DNA from: Pseudopedobacter alpinus
Lineage (GTDB): Bacteria; Bacteroidota; Bacteroidia; Sphingobacteriales; Sphingobacteriaceae
NCBI RefSeq assembly: GCF_042684645.1
Contig: NZ_JBHULV010000015.1
Span: 1 to 64,000 of the forward strand
Length of the DNA stretch: 64,000 nt
Direction of reading: 5' to 3'
Shown piece by piece: positions 61,953-64,000 of this stretch. The notes under the pieces were generated by a model. The model worked only from the letters and a program-made list of their open reading frames with translations, had not been told where the DNA came from and made no database searches. A program made the translations under genes and the position numbers. Position 1 is the first letter of the stretch. Each line of letters begins with the position of its first letter.

Positions 61953-63893
61953 TTAATCAGAATTTAAAGGTATATAAATACTTACCAAAGTTCCTTTTCC
62001 TAAAGCAGAATCTATTTCAACCTCTCCTTTTAAAAATGAAATCCTAGATTCTATATTTGATAAACCAACTCCTTTTACACTTATTGTTTTATCAAAACCT
62101 AATCCATTATCTTCAATTGTACAGCTTATAGCCTCAGCATCCTTATTTATTTGAATGGTAATTTGGTTAGCGTTTGCGTGTTTAATAATATTGTTTACGC
62201 ATTCTTGCACAATACGGTACATCACAGTTTCAGTTTGTTCATCCAACCTTTGATTTAGTCCATTAATTGATAAATTAATTTTTAAATCATCACTTTCAAT
62301 TTTATTCAAAAACTCTCTAATTGCAGTACTTAAACCCGATTTCAATAAGGCATTTGGCATCATTTGATGAGACACACTTCTCATTTCATCATAAGACTCT
62401 GTTACCAATGAAATAGTAGTTTTCGCCTTTTCCTCTTCGCTAGCAGATAGCTTGTCTTTTACAGAAGCAATAAAATGATTCAAATTTAACAATGATGCTG
62501 AAAGCATTTGCCCAACACCATCATGTAAATCACCAGAAATACGTCTTCGCTCCTTTTCTTCTGCTTCTAATACTGCCTTTGTTGCTAAATCTTGTTGTTT
62601 AATAATTTCCTTTTGCAAATTCAGTTTTTCATTGGCTTTACGCTTGTAAATAATAAATAATCCAATAGAAATTATAGCTATTGCTATAAATCCTATAAAT
62701 AACAATAGGTAATTTTTATTTTTTATCTCCGCTTTTTGAAGTTCTTTATCTTTGCTTAAAAGTTTAATTTCTTGGTCTTTTTTCTCTGTTTCAAATCTGG
62801 TAGTCAATTCATTAATGGCCAAAGCATTATCTATTTTCCTTAAAGAATCGCCAAAGGTTTTATATAAATTAAGATATTTATAAGCAGAATCTAATTTTTT
62901 ATTAGATGCATAAAAATTTGAGACACTTTCTAATGCCTCAAAATTTTGCTTAGTGTTGTTAATTTCAACGGCAAATGCTAATGCTTTCTTAATCCATTTT
63001 TCTGCTTCTTTAAAATTACCAGCGTAATTATATGCTTCACCCAAATAATTGTAAGTATAAGCAAGCTCATTACTCTCTTTCATTTTTTCTCTAAGCCTTA
63101 TACTTTCTCTTAAATATTTTATCCCATTTACCTGATCTCCTTTTTGAGAATATGTAGCACCCAAATCGTTGTAAACAAATGCAATTTCCGAGCTATCTTT
63201 TAGTTCCTTAAAAACCTTAAGAGATTGTTTATGGTAAGCAATAGCTTCATCGTACTTTTTTTCTCTTAAACTAACAATTCCAAGGTTACCTAAATTGGCT
63301 GCTATTTTACTTTTATTCCCCGATAGCTTTGCATACTTAGAACATAGGAGATGATACTTTCTGGCTAAAACATAATCTCTTTCACCCACGTACAATGCTG
63401 CAATATTATTGTAAGCGTTGTATATAAGGTTATAATTGTTAAGCGCTTCTGCAATTTCAACTCCTTTTATTCCGTATTCAATTGATTTTTCTTTTAAACT
63501 CAACCTTCTAAATATCCAGCTTTGGAAACTGTATGCCGCACTTAGTTTTGTTGAATCTTTTAATAAACCAATAGCTTTATAATTAAAATCTTTTGCAATA
63601 TTAATATTCCCCTGTCTTTCTTCAATTCTTGATTTTAGATACCAAAAGCTACCCAAGCCATTGCTATATTTATTGCTCTCAGCAATTTCATAAAACTGGT
63701 CAGCAATTTTTAAAGATACATCAGGTTCTTTTTTATAAAATTTTATGGCAATGCTAAACAAGCTATCCACCTTTTGCTCATCATTTAGCTTAGAGCTGAT
63801 TACATTTTGAACTTGCTTTTTATAATTGATTTCTTGCGCAAAAGAAGTAATTGTTATAAAGCTAAAATAAAGTGAGAGTATAAATTTTAACAT
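61953..63893 (-). CDS. TPR sensor histidine kinase (HisKA_3 type)
   Basis: A 646-residue sensor kinase. Signal peptide (MLKFILSLYF to SFAQ) leads into a periplasmic region of about six to seven TPR-like repeats (ISSKLNDEQKVDSLFSIAI to about 345, including YNNIAALYV, YNDLGATYSQKG, YNYLGEAYNYAG). One transmembrane helix lies at about 395-416. The cytoplasmic part has a coiled linker, a HisKA_3 dimerisation box with phosphorylated His457 (RRRISGDLHDGVGQML) and an HATPase domain (RIVQECVNNIIKHANA, DNGLGFD, GVGLSNIESRISFLKG). Its likely partner is a LuxR/NarL-type response regulator outside the window. The TPR part probably senses a periplasmic protein or peptide. Confidence 0.92.
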   Translation of the reverse strand: MLKFILSLYFSFITITSFAQEINYKKQVQNVISSKLNDEQKVDSLFSIAIKFYKKEPDVSLKIADQFYEIAESNKYSNGLGSFWYLKSRIEERQGNINIAKDFNYKAIGLLKDSTKLSAAYSFQSWIFRRLSLKEKSIEYGIKGVEIAEALNNYNLIYNAYNNIAALYVGERDYVLARKYHLLCSKYAKLSGNKSKIAANLGNLGIVSLREKKYDEAIAYHKQSLKVFKELKDSSEIAFVYNDLGATYSQKGDQVNGIKYLRESIRLREKMKESNELAYTYNYLGEAYNYAGNFKEAEKWIKKALAFAVEINNTKQNFEALESVSNFYASNKKLDSAYKYLNLYKTFGDSLRKIDNALAINELTTRFETEKKDQEIKLLSKDKELQKAEIKNKNYLLLFIGFIAIAIISIGLFIIYKRKANEKLNLQKEIIKQQDLATKAVLEAEEKERRRISGDLHDGVGQMLSASLLNLNHFIASVKDKLSASEEEKAKTTISLVTESYDEMRSVSHQMMPNALLKSGLSTAIREFLNKIESDDLKINLSINGLNQRLDEQTETVMYRIVQECVNNIIKHANANQITIQINKDAEAISCTIEDNGLGFDKTISVKGVGLSNIESRISFLKGEVEIDSALGKGTLVSIYIPLNSD

Positions 63894-63964
63894 ATTTAGC
63901 TATTGATTTGGCTATCAGCTAAAATAGCAAATTATGAACAGAAAGAATATTTCTTTATAAAACA

Positions 63965-63998
63965 AAAAAACCGTTTCCAGCTTTGGAAACGGTTTTTT
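63965..63998. terminator. Terminator at the window edge
   Basis: Perfect 15-bp stem AAAAAACCGTTTCCA / TGGAAACGGTTTTTT with a 4-base loop and T-runs on both strands. It lies upstream of the histidine kinase start, so it most likely ends the next gene on the right. Confidence 0.85.
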
Positions 63999-64000
63999 AA

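Overview
The window looks like a chromosome segment of a low-GC Bacteroidota, most likely family Sphingobacteriaceae (Pedobacter-like). Evidence: a C-terminal type IX secretion (T9SS) sorting domain, membrane AraC-type regulators and DUF4295 beside rpmB/rpmG, BshC, OmpA-family and DUF3494 envelope proteins, little Shine-Dalgarno signal, and promoters of the Bacteroidota form TTTG-N20-TAnnTTTG. The genus is inference; no rRNA is present.

Layout. 1-6230: periplasmic gamma-glutamyltransferase, a decayed minus-strand gene, a DUF3494 (ice-binding-like) lipoprotein and an OmpA-family protein. 6228-10150: a HigBA toxin-antitoxin pair, an N-acyl-D-amino-acid deacylase and an alpha-oxoamine synthase (SPT/CapB-like). 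10164-25986: the complete division and cell-wall (dcw) cluster on the minus strand, mraZ-rsmH-ftsL-ftsI-murE-mraY-murD-ftsW-murG-murC-ftsQ-ftsA-ftsZ. It has a recognisable MraZ operator before mraZ and a DnaA-box-like palindrome between ftsA and ftsZ; murF and ddl are absent. 26000-31900: a YoeB-type module whose toxin carries an in-frame stop, pgk, a MITE-like element, a DUF4403 lipoprotein, a 49-residue membrane protein, a 2OG-Fe(II) oxygenase, and tRNA-Ala(GGC) preceded by three decayed tandem tRNA copies.

31882-43820 is a surface-protein locus: a membrane-bound AraC-type regulator diverges from a secreted tail-collar protein, a 2877-residue LamG/T9SS giant, a secreted protein sharing a domain with the giant, and a 41-residue lipopeptide. 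Hairpins separate its genes. 43941-50208: an old yellow enzyme, two unrecognised small genes, lpxB, a DUF1016/YhcG nuclease-like protein with palindromes inside its coding sequence, a membrane protein and surE. 50237-64000: a CLC channel, CsbD, acetyl-CoA synthetase, rpmB-rpmG-DUF4295, ftsY, a GxxExxY gene bracketed by related repeats, rimO, bshC, an Ldh-family oxidoreductase, an RlpA-like lipoprotein and a TPR histidine kinase.

Most of the window is core housekeeping. The unusual content is in small repeats: GTGTCGCC palindromes inside a gene, an AGAGGG palindrome at the murD 5' end, CAAGAATCAAG units, a 46-bp array beside the GxxExxY gene, a MITE, and tandem tRNA fragments. The best candidates for something undescribed are the GxxExxY/repeat unit (56799-57417), the tRNA-Ala half-copy array (31502-31808) and the surface locus.
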